Part shown: in pieces, positions 1 to 9,112 of the stretch | Numbering within the stretch: the stretch's first letter is position 1 | Layout of the letters: every line of letters begins with the position of its first letter | IMG/VR virus record: IMGVR_UViG_3300030060_007172 | Coordinates: 1-34,221 of that record | Source of the DNA: a virus | Strand: one strand, 5' to 3' | DNA: 34,221 bases | Position numbers and translations under genes: made by a program | Notes under the pieces: model-generated | Told to the model about the DNA's origin: nothing | What the model saw: only the letters and a program-made list of their open reading frames with translations | Databases searched by the model: none

Positions 1-1689
1 AAATTTCAAAGTTTAAAAGACACTGCACAAGAAATGCAAAAAGGTTTGACACCTGGTGTTAAAACAGAAAATAGAACATTAAATATTATCGAAAATGTTG
101 TATCAAAAGCTTTATTTGGTGGTGGCGCTTTAGAAAGAAGAAGAGGTTCTGCACAAGCTATGGGAAAATTTGTTTCCGATGATATTGTAAATTCTTTTCA
201 ACAAATTACTGCAGATGGAGTTAAAGTTGTAGATAAGGAACAACTTGGTAATTATTTTTTTAAAACAATAACTGATGCAGAAAGTATGTTCAAGGCTGCT
301 AAAGATGCCATGTATAAAAGAGTAGATGATGCTTTAATAAATGCGTCTGGTAAAAATACAAAATTTATGCCAACTCTTCCTATTGAGGGAAAAGGTGGTT
401 TACAAGAAATTGTCCAACAACTTCAAAGACAAGCTAATTTAGGTTTAGCAGAACTTGATCCACTAACACCTTTTTTAGGAAGTTTAGCTAGAAAATTAGA
501 CTCTGCAACTGTTGAAGGTAGTGGTAAATTAGCTTATGCACAAGCTGGTAAATTAAGATCACAAGCAGCTGCTTTAAAACAAAAATTTATACGTGACGGC
601 AATACAGATGGTATTGGTGGAATTACAAGAATTGTTAATAAATTTGATGAATTGTTAAGTCCAGATTCTTTGACGAAAAGTGGATTAAGCCCACAAGCTG
701 GTAAATTTTTACAAGAAGCAAATGAATTTTATGAAGGTGGAATGGATATTTTTCAAAGAGGAAGTTTACAAGCTGTATTAGCTAAAGGTGTAGGTAGCTC
801 AAAAGATATTGGTGACATTTTTTCTGCAGTTTTTAAAACTGGGGATAAATCAGATTTAGTTGGAAAGGTTGTGGATGAAATAAAAGATCTTCCAAAGTTT
901 ACAAAGTATATTGATGAAACAGGTCAATTGAAACAAATTACTACCAAACAATCAAATGATTTACTTACTTCATTCAAAGGTCAGTTTATAAATCAAGCAT
1001 TAGAGGCATCAAAAACTATTGATCCACAATTTGGTAATATTATTGATGCAAAAAAATTTGCAGATCGTTTAGAAAAACAATCGTTAAGTATGGCAAAAAT
1101 ATTTTCTAAAGATGAGTTAAAAAAAGTAAATAATGTAATTGAAACTTTGGCTTTTGCACAAGGTGATCTAACTAGAATGAAAGGTTTGCCAGGTGGTATA
1201 TTTATTCAGTTAAAACAAGCAGGAGCTGCGGGTCAATTATTACAATTAGGTGCTGGTTTTGGACTTGCAACTGGAAATATATTACCTGCTGTTAGTATTT
1301 TAGCTACTCCGTTTTTTCTAGCTAAAGGATTATTAAATCCTAAATTTCAAAAATTAATATTTGATTCATACAAAGCACCAAGTGCACCTAAATCTGCAGC
1401 AGCAATGAGACAACTTATTGGTAGAATGTTTAGTGATGGATACATACCTGAAGAGGAAAGAGATAAATCTTTAGCACAATTAGATTTATATGAACAAGCT
1501 ATAAAGGAAGGAGGTGTACCTTTGGGTGAACCACAGACTTCATTACCAGAATTACAACCTAGTAATTTTCCTATTATAAATCAAGAGAGTGCACCAATTG
1601 GTTCAACCACTGGTTCAAATACACAATTAGCTCAAGCTCTTAATCTTTTTAATAAAGGTGGGATTGTAAGTGCCAAGAAAAATTTCTAA
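1..1689 (+). CDS. Large virion-associated protein, 5' end cut by the window
   Basis: The frame is open from base 1, before the first ATG at 34, so the N-terminus lies outside the window; 562 residues are visible. The protein is Lys/Gln/Gly-rich and mostly helical in character. A long hydrophobic Gly/Ala stretch near residues 405-440 (counted from the ATG at 34) could cross or insert into a membrane. The C-terminus ends in a KGG-containing basic tail, a kind of ending I associate with structural proteins of marine phages. Its place at the end of the structural module suggests an internal virion or ejection protein. No catalytic motif is visible and the family is not recognised, so the function is inference from size and position. 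Confidence 0.7.
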   Translation, partial: KFQSLKDTAQEMQKGLTPGVKTENRTLNIIENVVSKALFGGGALERRRGSAQAMGKFVSDDIVNSFQQITADGVKVVDKEQLGNYFFKTITDAESMFKAAKDAMYKRVDDALINASGKNTKFMPTLPIEGKGGLQEIVQQLQRQANLGLAELDPLTPFLGSLARKLDSATVEGSGKLAYAQAGKLRSQAAALKQKFIRDGNTDGIGGITRIVNKFDELLSPDSLTKSGLSPQAGKFLQEANEFYEGGMDIFQRGSLQAVLAKGVGSSKDIGDIFSAVFKTGDKSDLVGKVVDEIKDLPKFTKYIDETGQLKQITTKQSNDLLTSFKGQFINQALEASKTIDPQFGNIIDAKKFADRLEKQSLSMAKIFSKDELKKVNNVIETLAFAQGDLTRMKGLPGGIFIQLKQAGAAGQLLQLGAGFGLATGNILPAVSILATPFFLAKGLLNPKFQKLIFDSYKAPSAPKSAAAMRQLIGRMFSDGYIPEEERDKSLAQLDLYEQAIKEGGVPLGEPQTSLPELQPSNFPIINQESAPIGSTTGSNTQLAQALNLFNKGGIVSAKKNF

Positions 1690-1885
1690 TAAAGATACCC
1701 TTGCTCATCAAAGAATGGATGATCATGAGAAGTTATGCAGAATTATGCAAGAACAAACTAATAAACAAATAAAAGATTTACATACAGATATACATAGAAT
1801 AGAAAAAATTCTTATATCCTCTACTGCATTTTTAATGACATCCATGATAGGAATAATAGTTGCTCTTCTCTTCAAAGTATTCTAA
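1670..1885 (+). CDS. Small protein with one C-terminal membrane segment (holin-like or XhlA-like)
   Basis: 71 residues starting at a GTG that overlaps the previous gene by 20 bases; an internal ATG at 1715 is an alternative start. The first 45 residues are charged and helical (DDHEKLCRIMQEQ and following), then comes one strong hydrophobic segment (about residues 48-69) and a two-residue tail. A soluble coiled-coil head followed by one membrane helix resembles XhlA-type phage membrane proteins that act with holins. No lysin gene lies next to it here, so a lysis role is only a possibility. Confidence 0.65.
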   Translation: MPRKISNKDTLAHQRMDDHEKLCRIMQEQTNKQIKDLHTDIHRIEKILISSTAFLMTSMIGIIVALLFKVF

Positions 1886-1893
1886 AAAGCCAT

Positions 1894-2634
1894 GTGCGAC
1901 TAATCAAAGATAAAAACAAATTTCAAATAAAAGATCTTAAAAGAGTTAATAAATACAAATATCAAAAATATACCAGAGACAATGATCTCGGCTCACGGCA
2001 CTATAATGTAGGTAACAAAAAAATACCAAGTGTTACAAACATATTATCTGCTACTCAATCAGAAGAAAAGAAAGCTGGACTTGATAGATGGCGTGAAAGA
2101 GTGGGATACCAAGAAGCAGCTAGAATTACCTCATTAGCAGCCCGTAGAGGCACGGAGATGCACTATGTCCTAGAAAACTACATAGATGGGCGTGGCTACA
2201 TAAATCTCTCTCAAGATGGTTCTCAAGCACGACTTATGGCTCATGAAATAGTAAACAATCTTGACCTATTGAAAGAAGTATGGGGTAATGAAGTAAGTCT
2301 AGCTTTTGAAGATAGATGGGCAGGGGCTACCGATGTAGTGGGCATATATGATAATAAACCAACTATTATAGATTTTAAACAAAGTAATAAACCGAAGAGG
2401 GAAGAATTTGTAGAGGATTACTATTACCAGATAGCAGCATATTCATTAGCACATAAAAAACAATATGGTCCTATTTCTCAAGGCCTTATATGTGTTTGTA
2501 CTAAAGATATTTTATACCAAGAATTTAAAATGGATGAAGCTAAATTAAAAGAATATGAAGATAAATGGTTAGAAAGAGTAGATAGATATCACAATTCTAA
2601 AGCCACTTCTGAACCTGTTCCCCAAGAGTCCTAG
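1894..2634 (+). CDS. PD-(D/E)XK exonuclease (RecB/Cas4-like nuclease fold)
   Basis: 246 residues, GTG start. The nuclease core is visible in order: RGTEMHYVLE (His90), GATDVVG (Asp147), IIDFKQ (Asp160, Lys162) and QIAAY (Gln179, Tyr183), the typical layout of RecB/Cas4/lambda-exonuclease-like phage nucleases. It probably degrades or resects DNA in replication, recombination or host DNA breakdown. It precedes the replication module. Its last 38 bases overlap the 3' end of the convergent helicase gene. Confident on fold; the exact polarity of digestion cannot be read from sequence. Confidence 0.88.
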   Translation: MRLIKDKNKFQIKDLKRVNKYKYQKYTRDNDLGSRHYNVGNKKIPSVTNILSATQSEEKKAGLDRWRERVGYQEAARITSLAARRGTEMHYVLENYIDGRGYINLSQDGSQARLMAHEIVNNLDLLKEVWGNEVSLAFEDRWAGATDVVGIYDNKPTIIDFKQSNKPKREEFVEDYYYQIAAYSLAHKKQYGPISQGLICVCTKDILYQEFKMDEAKLKEYEDKWLERVDRYHNSKATSEPVPQES

Positions 2635-4003
2635 CAGATAATTCAATTTTATTTTCTAAATTATGTAATACCATTTCATCAATGGTATCTTTAGCAATAA
2701 GATCTATATATGTGACTTGAGAATTTTGACCATATCTATGAGCACGATCTTCGCTTTGTTGGCGGACTTCCAAATTGTAAGAATTACTAAAATATATAAC
2801 ATACCTAGCAGCAGTAAGGGTAAGACCATAACCACCAACAGTAGGGTTCCCAACAATGAAACGACATCTATCATCAGACTGAAAAGTTTCAACAGCTTTG
2901 TTACGAGCATCAACTGAATCTTTTCCGTATATTGAAACCACCGAATCTTTGCCATAGGTCTCTCCTAATTTAGTTTTAATCATCTCTATATTATGCACAT
3001 AGTTAGCCCATATAATACACTTGTCTTCACTCTCCTCCAAGATATTCATAAGTTCTTTTAATTTTGCATTAGTTTTAAAATCTACAATTTTGCCATCATT
3101 AGTCTTGACAAAACCATTAGCCACTTGTTGTAATTTTAATAACTCTGTTAGTTTATTATTGTAAGACACTTCATCATTTTGTAAAAGTATTAGTGCAGTA
3201 GCTTTTAATTTTTCATAAGCAATTCTTTGTTCATCTGGTAATTCTATGTGTCTTTGCACATACATTTTTGGAGGTAAATCTAGACAATCTTTTTTTCTAA
3301 CTCTATATGAAAAATTTTTAAGTTTATATTCTAATTCTTCCAAATTAATATAATACTTTGGTATTTGTATGTTATAACCACCTCTTTCAATACTATACAT
3401 AACTGCATACTTTGATTTAAATACTGTATAATTTTCATACCCTAAAAGTTTTTTATCTAAAAAAGCGCATTGAGAAAATAAGTCTAGTGGAGATTTTGTT
3501 ATTGGAGAGCCAGTTAGTATTCTCTTATATCTTGCCAATTGTCCTAATTTTATAATAGCTTTCGACCTAGAGGCTTTAAGATTTTTAATAGATGTACTCT
3601 CATCTAATATAATCATACTTCTCATTCCATGTTTAAGTAACTTATATTCTAACCATTTTTTGCCTGATGCATGAGATAAAGCTTCTACATTCATTAATAT
3701 AAATGTTAATTTTTTAGGGTCTAATTTGAATGTTTTATCTTTAGTAACTTTCCAAATATAAATATTAGTTTCTTCAGGACAATGAAAGTCTATTTCTTTT
3801 TTCCAATTTTGATAAACTGAATTAGGCGCAATAACAAAAGCAAAATCTATTTTTTGTTCTTGATATAAAAAAGCTGCATTATCAATAGCAACTTTAGTTT
3901 TACCAGTTCCCATCTCCATAAAGTAAGCAAAGTTATAGGGTTTGGCTCCTTCAATTAGTGATTGTCTTTGATGTTTAAAAGGTTTTGTTTTATAATTATA
4001 CAC
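2597..4003 (-). CDS. SNF2-type superfamily 2 helicase/translocase
   Basis: 468 residues on the minus strand, GTG start at 4003. The N-terminus has an FKHQ motif, then Walker A MGTGKTK (residues 31-37), motif II DEST (134-137), motif III LTGSPI and a C-terminal motif VI with QQSEDRAHRYGQ near residues 410-425. The DEST and RAHRYGQ signatures mark the SNF2 branch of SF2. It is short for the family, just the two RecA-like lobes. Phage relatives are found in replication modules and may remodel protein-DNA complexes or branched DNA. It is the only long minus-strand gene; its promoter faces away from the plus-strand gene at 4077. No Shine-Dalgarno is seen; a TAAATA box lies 7 bases before the GTG. 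Confidence 0.93.
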   Translation of the reverse strand: MYNYKTKPFKHQRQSLIEGAKPYNFAYFMEMGTGKTKVAIDNAAFLYQEQKIDFAFVIAPNSVYQNWKKEIDFHCPEETNIYIWKVTKDKTFKLDPKKLTFILMNVEALSHASGKKWLEYKLLKHGMRSMIILDESTSIKNLKASRSKAIIKLGQLARYKRILTGSPITKSPLDLFSQCAFLDKKLLGYENYTVFKSKYAVMYSIERGGYNIQIPKYYINLEELEYKLKNFSYRVRKKDCLDLPPKMYVQRHIELPDEQRIAYEKLKATALILLQNDEVSYNNKLTELLKLQQVANGFVKTNDGKIVDFKTNAKLKELMNILEESEDKCIIWANYVHNIEMIKTKLGETYGKDSVVSIYGKDSVDARNKAVETFQSDDRCRFIVGNPTVGGYGLTLTAARYVIYFSNSYNLEVRQQSEDRAHRYGQNSQVTYIDLIAKDTIDEMVLHNLENKIELSARTLGEQVQKWL

Positions 4004-4039
4004 GTAGAATTATTTAAATTATTTGTTTGCATAAATCAA
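4004..4039 (-). promoter_or_regulatory. Promoter of the SNF2 helicase gene, apparently leaderless
   Basis: On the minus strand TTGATT (plus 4034-4039) is followed by a 17-base spacer and TAAATA (plus 4011-4016), then 7 bases and the GTG start. A sigma70-like start site would fall on or next to the GTG, giving a leaderless message. Inferred from spacing only. Confidence 0.5.
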
Positions 4040-4053
4040 ATTAATAATATATT
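4026..4053 (+). promoter_or_regulatory. Candidate plus-strand promoter of the replication operon
   Basis: TTTGCA (4026-4031), a 16-base spacer and TATATT (4048-4053) lie upstream of a good ribosome site, AAGGAGG (4065-4071), and the ATG at 4077. It overlaps the divergent minus-strand promoter, so the two could compete. The match is moderate. Confidence 0.4.
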
Positions 4054-4076
4054 GATTCTCACACAAGGAGGTTCTT

Positions 4077-4622
4077 ATGGACTTGGAAGCAGAATCTATC
4101 ATATCGGTAGATACTGGCATGTCTACGGACATTGCCAAATCTTGCAATGAGTTATTGGAGCTTCAGAAAAAAATAGTGACGACTGAAGAAGAATTAAAAA
4201 AACTAAAAGAAGTTGAAACTACTCTTTCTGAACAAACAATTCCAAACTTAATGCAACAAGCTGGTTTATCTCTGTTAAAATTAGCAGATGGTTCATCCGT
4301 TGAGGTAAAGCCATTCTATTCAGCTAGAATACCAGCGTCTAAAAGTGAGGAGGCTTTTAATTGGCTTCGAGACAACGGCCATGGAGACTTGATTAAAAAC
4401 CAAGTATCTTTGGAATTTGGAATGAAGCAAGACAATGAGGCTAAATCAATTGTAGAAGAGCTGAAATCAAAAGGTCTACCAGTAAAGCAGAAAACTTCTG
4501 TACACCCAAGTAGTTTAAGAGGATTTGTTAGAGAACAAATTCAAGATCTTGGAAAAGATGTACCTGCTGAACTGTTTGGAACTTATGTTGCAAATAAAAC
4601 TAAAATAACCACGAAGGAATAA
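4077..4622 (+). CDS. Conserved phage protein with coiled-coil N-terminal half, unknown function
   Basis: 181 residues, strong Shine-Dalgarno AAGGAGG five bases before the ATG. Residues 20-55 form a Lys/Glu/Leu-rich coiled coil. The rest is mixed, with a possible small domain around residues 60-160. It begins the plus-strand replication operon and is followed after two bases by the SSB-like candidate, so a role in recombination or replication is likely, but I do not recognise a named family and no active site can be seen. Confidence 0.75.
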   Translation: MDLEAESIISVDTGMSTDIAKSCNELLELQKKIVTTEEELKKLKEVETTLSEQTIPNLMQQAGLSLLKLADGSSVEVKPFYSARIPASKSEEAFNWLRDNGHGDLIKNQVSLEFGMKQDNEAKSIVEELKSKGLPVKQKTSVHPSSLRGFVREQIQDLGKDVPAELFGTYVANKTKITTKE

Positions 4623-4624
4623 TC

Positions 4625-5431
4625 ATGATGGAAAAAAAAGCGATGACGACAAAAAAAGATAACCTTCCGTCTGCAATTAATTTAGAGCAGATGGCAGGTC
4701 AGGGTCAAGAGTATGTGACGGCTCGAGACCAAAAACTACCAATCTTAAAAATACTTTATGCTAACTCTCCAGTCTTGGATGAGACTGATGGTAAACATGT
4801 TGAGACTGCAAAACAGGGAGACATATGGAGTGAAACATCTGGTAAAGTTTGGAAAGGTAGACAAGGATTAATAGTAGTGCCTTGTCTTTACATTAATACT
4901 TTTAATGAATGGAAAGATAAAGGGGATAGTCCAGGAAGACCAGTTGGTATTCACACTGACCCAGCTATTATGTCTGAAACTAAAAGAGGTACCGACAACA
5001 AAGACCGATTAGAAAACGGAAACTATGTTGAAGATACTGGTAATCATTTTGTTTATATTTTGGATGAGAATTATAATCCAATGGAACAAGCTTTGATTAC
5101 TATGAAATCTACTCAAAAGAAAAAATCGAAGACGTGGAATTCAATGATCATGTCTCGAAGAGCCCAAGGTAAAAATGGAATGTTTAATCCACCATCTTGG
5201 TCTACTGCTTACAAATTGAGTACAACCAAAGAATCTAATTCACAGAACTCTTGGTATGGTTGGGTTGTAGAGTTTGATAAATTTTTAAATACTGAAGAAC
5301 ATTTAAAGTGTTTAGAAACTACACAAGCTTTCTATCAAAGTGCCATGAAGAGTGATATTTTTGGTAAGGTAGATTTTAGTCAAGATAATCAATCTGTAGG
5401 AAATAATAGTAAAGAAGGTGTTCCGTTTTAA
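4625..5431 (+). CDS. Candidate single-stranded-DNA-binding protein (SSB-like C-terminal tip)
   Basis: 268 residues. ATGs at 4625, 4628 and 4643 are all possible; AAGGA near 4614 supports the first pair. The body has many aromatic residues and beta-strand-like segments. The end is a low-complexity polar tail closing with EGVPF, very like the acidic Pro-Phe tip of bacterial SSB that binds partner proteins. It sits between exonuclease/helicase genes and the primase, where phages often encode SSB. No OB-fold signature can be proved by eye; the call rests on tail and position. It could instead be another recombination accessory protein. Confidence 0.5.
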   Translation: MMEKKAMTTKKDNLPSAINLEQMAGQGQEYVTARDQKLPILKILYANSPVLDETDGKHVETAKQGDIWSETSGKVWKGRQGLIVVPCLYINTFNEWKDKGDSPGRPVGIHTDPAIMSETKRGTDNKDRLENGNYVEDTGNHFVYILDENYNPMEQALITMKSTQKKKSKTWNSMIMSRRAQGKNGMFNPPSWSTAYKLSTTKESNSQNSWYGWVVEFDKFLNTEEHLKCLETTQAFYQSAMKSDIFGKVDFSQDNQSVGNNSKEGVPF

Positions 5432-5439
5432 TATTTTTT

Positions 5440-6975
5440 ATGGAGGAGCAACTCTTAAAAATATTTGAGGGAAATTCTGAACTGTTCATCACTACCTCTC
5501 TTACTGGAGAGGTAGATGAACGGGGCAAGACAGTAGGACAAACACTCACGGTACACGAACCAGTTACTCTTAAAATCTGGAAGGAACATCTAGAAGGTAA
5601 GAAAAGAATTGGCATCAAACCTGAAAAAGATAATTTATGTAAATGGGGATGTATAGACGTAGACCCACATAATTATAAAAATTACAATCAAAAAAAAATT
5701 GTAGATATAATAAAAGAATTTAATTTACCATTAATACCAACTAGATCTAAATCTGGAGGATTACATTTATTTTTATTTTTAGATGACTGGTATCCAGTAA
5801 AAGATGTTTTAAAAAAATTACATCAATGGAATAATGATTTTTTTCAAGCCCAAGAAATTTTCCCTATGAATAAATGTTTAAATATGCCTTACTTTAATAT
5901 GAACGCTACCACAGAATTTGCATACACAAATGAAAATACACCTGTAATGATTGGTACTTTTTTAGATTTGGTTGAGAAAAAAACTTTATCCCTAGATCAA
6001 CTAAATAAAATAAAACTTAAAGAATACGAACCAGAAAGCGATTGGAAACAATACCCACCTTGTTGTCAAAAAATGATAAGCGAAAAATGGTCTGGCAATC
6101 ATAGAAATGATTTATTGTTCAATATAGGCGTTTTAGAGATGAGAAAAGCTGATGGTAATCTTTCAAAAAAAGAAATTACTAATATTCTTCTAGAGAGAAA
6201 CAAAGAAGTTTTTACAACACCACTAGATGAAAAAGAAGTTGTTAATACTGTAGCTAATTCAGTAAGTAAGAAAAATTATAATTTAAGATGTAATACACCT
6301 TTATGTGATAAAGATAAATGTAAATTTAGAAAATTAGGTACAGGCTCTCAAGTTCCAGATTTAATTGATGACTTCGAAGATATAGAATTTATTAGGAGCA
6401 CCAAATCAATTGAGTACTCTTTTGTTTTTCAAGGTGAAAAAATTATTATCGGTCCTGAAGATATGAAGGATGAAAAATCTTTTAGAGTTAAATTATTACG
6501 TTATGGAATTTATTGGATAACTCTTCCAAGACCAAGAAGTGGACCATCTCCTTTTGAAATGCTTATGTCTACTATTGTAAAGAAAGCAGTAGAGAATGAG
6601 AAGATGAAATTTGAGGATACCCTAGGAGAAGAAAAATATAACTTTCTTAAAAAATTTTTTGAAAGCCATATTGAAGAAGATGACTTTGATAAATTGCAAG
6701 ATAATTATGTTGTGTTAGATTCAAAAACAAATGTATGTTATTTTAAAAAGATTACTTTTGAAAAGTTTTTAGGAAATGACAAAACATTTAAAAGTGCAGC
6801 AGAGGCAATGCATTTGCTTGGTTGTGAAAGAATAGACTATCATGAAGGAGTAAAAAATGTATGGTCAGTAGAGATGCCAAAATTTGTAGATTATAAAAAA
6901 GCAACTAAACCTAAACAAGCTAAAGCAGTATCGGAGATGGATGACGAATTCCACACAGGAAAGTTTAGAACTTAA
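5440..6975 (+). CDS. Archaeo-eukaryotic-type primase (AEP/PrimPol) with PriCT-like domain
   Basis: 511 residues. The metal-binding motif is CIDVDPH (Asp73, Asp75); the nucleotide-binding motif is SGGLHLF (His109). Both are hallmarks of AEP primase-polymerases. Around residues 215-275 a GNHRNDLLFNIG segment resembles the helical PriCT domain. A Cys cluster at 284, 289 and 294, with Cys208/209 before it, could bind zinc. The C-terminal 200 residues are not recognised. The gene overlaps the UvrD-like helicase by 35 bases, so primase and helicase are made together but are separate proteins, unlike T7 gp4. The third catalytic Asp is not assigned. No clear ribosome site precedes the ATG. Confidence 0.82.
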   Translation: MEEQLLKIFEGNSELFITTSLTGEVDERGKTVGQTLTVHEPVTLKIWKEHLEGKKRIGIKPEKDNLCKWGCIDVDPHNYKNYNQKKIVDIIKEFNLPLIPTRSKSGGLHLFLFLDDWYPVKDVLKKLHQWNNDFFQAQEIFPMNKCLNMPYFNMNATTEFAYTNENTPVMIGTFLDLVEKKTLSLDQLNKIKLKEYEPESDWKQYPPCCQKMISEKWSGNHRNDLLFNIGVLEMRKADGNLSKKEITNILLERNKEVFTTPLDEKEVVNTVANSVSKKNYNLRCNTPLCDKDKCKFRKLGTGSQVPDLIDDFEDIEFIRSTKSIEYSFVFQGEKIIIGPEDMKDEKSFRVKLLRYGIYWITLPRPRSGPSPFEMLMSTIVKKAVENEKMKFEDTLGEEKYNFLKKFFESHIEEDDFDKLQDNYVVLDSKTNVCYFKKITFEKFLGNDKTFKSAAEAMHLLGCERIDYHEGVKNVWSVEMPKFVDYKKATKPKQAKAVSEMDDEFHTGKFRT

Positions 6976-8584
6976 AATACTTAAAGAGTTATACCATAAG
7001 ACAATTAAAATCTTTGGTCCCCCCGGTACAGGTAAAACTTATACTCTTATAGAAAAAGTTTTAAAAAATTATTTAAGAAAAGGTATCAAACCACAAGAAA
7101 TAGCTTACTTATCATTTACCAATAAAGCTGTTAACACTGCAGTAAAAAGAGCTATGGAATCATTTCCACAATATACTACAGATGATTTTTCTAGATTTAA
7201 AACACTTCATACTTATTGCAGAAGATATTTTCCTGAAGAGGTATTTGATCCGAAAGATTGTACAATTGATTTTGCACTACAAACAAAAGTAATTAAGACT
7301 TCAGATAAAAGATTAGCAGACGATAACTTTATGTACAAAGACTGGTCGCTTGGTGTTTATAGTAAAGCTAGAAATTTATTAATTAAACCAGAAGAAGCTT
7401 ATAAACTTGAAAGTTATAAGAGAGATTCTCTTACAGTATTCTTAAGAAAGATAAGCACCTATGAACATTATAAAACTGGAGGTGGAGAAAGATCATTCAT
7501 TGACTTTGATGATATGATTGAAAGAGCAATAAAAGAAATAGATTTTCCATCACTTAAAGTTTTAATACTTGATGAAGCACAAGACTGCACCCCTTTACAA
7601 TGGTCTGTCATATATAAAATGGCTCCCAAAGTAAAAAGAATTTATTTAGCAGGTGATGATGACCAGGCTATATATAAATGGAACGGAGCTGATCCAAAAT
7701 ATTTTACTAAATTTTTTCCTGGTCGAAAAGTTAAATTAAGAAAAACACAAAGATTTGGTGAGGCTATACATAGGTTTTCACAAGTAATTAGAAGAGGTAT
7801 TAATGACAGTGAGGAAAAAGAATATCTTTCAGGTGGTACGAAAGGTTATGTAAAGTCATACTTATCATTCAAAGAAATCCCTTTTGAAAATTTTAATGAA
7901 GATTGGTACATACTAGGCAGGATAAATGAAACAGTTAATGAGCTGCGAATGTTAGCTAAAGATGCAGGTTTATATTACAAAGACAACAAGGGCACAAAAT
8001 GTTTTGATCAAAAACAATGGGAATCAATTAAGGCTTGGACTGCAATTACAAAAGGAAAAAAGATAGATAAGAAAGCATCTCGTAATATGTATAAATATAT
8101 TAGGGAGCTTGAAGATCCAGCTTATAGATTAGATAAATTTTGGAGGGCACAACCTGATTTTAAAGAATATAATTTTAATGATTTAAAAGAATGGTGTGGA
8201 CTCACATTAAATGATAATCAAAAAAATAAACCTTGGTATTGGATATTAAGAAGAAATTTTAAACCAAGACAAGTTAGACATTTTATTAGACTATTAAGAA
8301 GATACGGACAAAAAGAATTAGATAAAGATCCTTTGATTACAATAGACACTATACATTCGGTTAAAGGTGGAGAAGCGAATCATGTTGTATTGTACAGTAA
8401 AGGTAATTACCCATCTGATTATGGACATAAAAATAAACAAGAAAAAAGTGATGAACGTAAAGTTTGGTATACAGGAGCTACAAGAGCAAGAAAAACTTTA
8501 CATTTATTGAGAACAGACTATAAGTTTAATTATCCGATAGGACAAGATTATTTGATTTATATACAGGAAAAAAATGACAAATAA
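6941..8584 (+). CDS. UvrD/Rep-like superfamily 1 DNA helicase
   Basis: 547 residues, start ATG at 6941 preceded by CGGAG inside the primase gene. SF1A motifs in order: Walker A GPPGTGKT (26-33), motif Ia SFTNKA, motif II DEAQD (211-215), motif III GDDDQAIYKWNGA (238-250), motif IV near residue 268 (KTQRF), motif V HSVKGGEA and motif VI YTGATRARKTL. It is shorter than bacterial UvrD (about 720), with reduced 1B/2B subdomains. It most likely unwinds DNA at the phage fork, since no DnaB-family helicase is in the window. Its last codons overlap the next start by 11 bases. Confidence 0.93.
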   Translation: MTNSTQESLELKILKELYHKTIKIFGPPGTGKTYTLIEKVLKNYLRKGIKPQEIAYLSFTNKAVNTAVKRAMESFPQYTTDDFSRFKTLHTYCRRYFPEEVFDPKDCTIDFALQTKVIKTSDKRLADDNFMYKDWSLGVYSKARNLLIKPEEAYKLESYKRDSLTVFLRKISTYEHYKTGGGERSFIDFDDMIERAIKEIDFPSLKVLILDEAQDCTPLQWSVIYKMAPKVKRIYLAGDDDQAIYKWNGADPKYFTKFFPGRKVKLRKTQRFGEAIHRFSQVIRRGINDSEEKEYLSGGTKGYVKSYLSFKEIPFENFNEDWYILGRINETVNELRMLAKDAGLYYKDNKGTKCFDQKQWESIKAWTAITKGKKIDKKASRNMYKYIRELEDPAYRLDKFWRAQPDFKEYNFNDLKEWCGLTLNDNQKNKPWYWILRRNFKPRQVRHFIRLLRRYGQKELDKDPLITIDTIHSVKGGEANHVVLYSKGNYPSDYGHKNKQEKSDERKVWYTGATRARKTLHLLRTDYKFNYPIGQDYLIYIQEKNDK

Positions 8585-8822
8585 AGATTTATTTAATGAA
8601 GCGTTTCCAGAGGACACACAAGTTGGAGGTTCACATTATAAAAAATTTTTTATTCAACCTTGGACATTTATAAGAAAAAATAATTTAAATCCTTTTCAAG
8701 CAAACGTAATTAAGTATGTTTGTAGATATTTATTAAAAGGTAAATCAATAGAAGATATTAAAAAAATAAAACATTATTGCGATTTAGAAATAGATCATAT
8801 TAAAAATGAACAAAAAAAATAG
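8574..8822 (+). CDS. DUF3310 protein (T7 gp1.7-like family)
   Basis: 82 residues. The core VGGSHYKKFFIQPW followed by NVIKYVCRYLLKGK and a KIKHYCDLEI helix is the DUF3310 signature, the family that contains the T7 gp1.7 nucleotide kinase. It may take part in nucleotide supply for replication, but whether short members are active is not known from sequence. Overlaps the helicase end by 11 bases and the next small gene by 17, so it belongs to the same operon. Confidence 0.8.
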   Translation: MTNKDLFNEAFPEDTQVGGSHYKKFFIQPWTFIRKNNLNPFQANVIKYVCRYLLKGKSIEDIKKIKHYCDLEIDHIKNEQKK

Positions 8823-8958
8823 TAATGCACCTTGGGCAAATATGAAACTTTTGACATCTATAAAAGAGAGTCACTATGAATGGTGTCTAAAAAATGGAAG
8901 AGATATTTCTTGGTACAAAAATTTTAAAACTAAAAAGAATGAGCACAAAAAAAATTAA
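8806..8958 (+). CDS. Small Trp-rich protein, unknown
   Basis: 50 residues (MNKKNSNAPW and following). The ATG at 8806 lies inside the end of the DUF3310 gene and the stop lies inside the zinc-ribbon gene. Codons are A/T-ending as elsewhere, and it fills a gap that would otherwise be empty in a tightly packed operon. Three Trp, many Lys and Asn, no known motif. Confidence 0.55.
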   Translation: MNKKNSNAPWANMKLLTSIKESHYEWCLKNGRDISWYKNFKTKKNEHKKN

Positions 8959-9112
8959 ATGTTCAGAGTGTGAAAAAAATGCAGTTATTATTGAAAACAA
9001 AATTTACTATTGTGGTGATTGTTCTGTTAAGCAGTTTATTGCTAGGGTGCATAAAAGATTACGATCTAAACCCTGCAACATCAGTGGTAAGGATGATGAT
9101 ACAAGGATCTAA
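8939..9112 (+). CDS. Small zinc-ribbon protein
   Basis: 57 residues from the ATG at 8939; a longer in-frame start at 8894 would add 15 residues that match the overlapping gene's region and no known domain. Two CxxC knuckles, CSEC and CGDC, about 17 residues apart form a zinc ribbon, followed by a basic helix. Its stop is directly followed by the polymerase ATG, so it may be co-translated and could bind nucleic acid or polymerase. Function unknown. Confidence 0.65.
   Translation: MSTKKIKCSECEKNAVIIENKIYYCGDCSVKQFIARVHKRLRSKPCNISGKDDDTRI

Noticed and set aside
2704-2955. Open frames opposite or overlapping the SNF2 helicase
   Set aside because: Shadows of a well-supported helicase gene; poor codon usage and no ribosome site.
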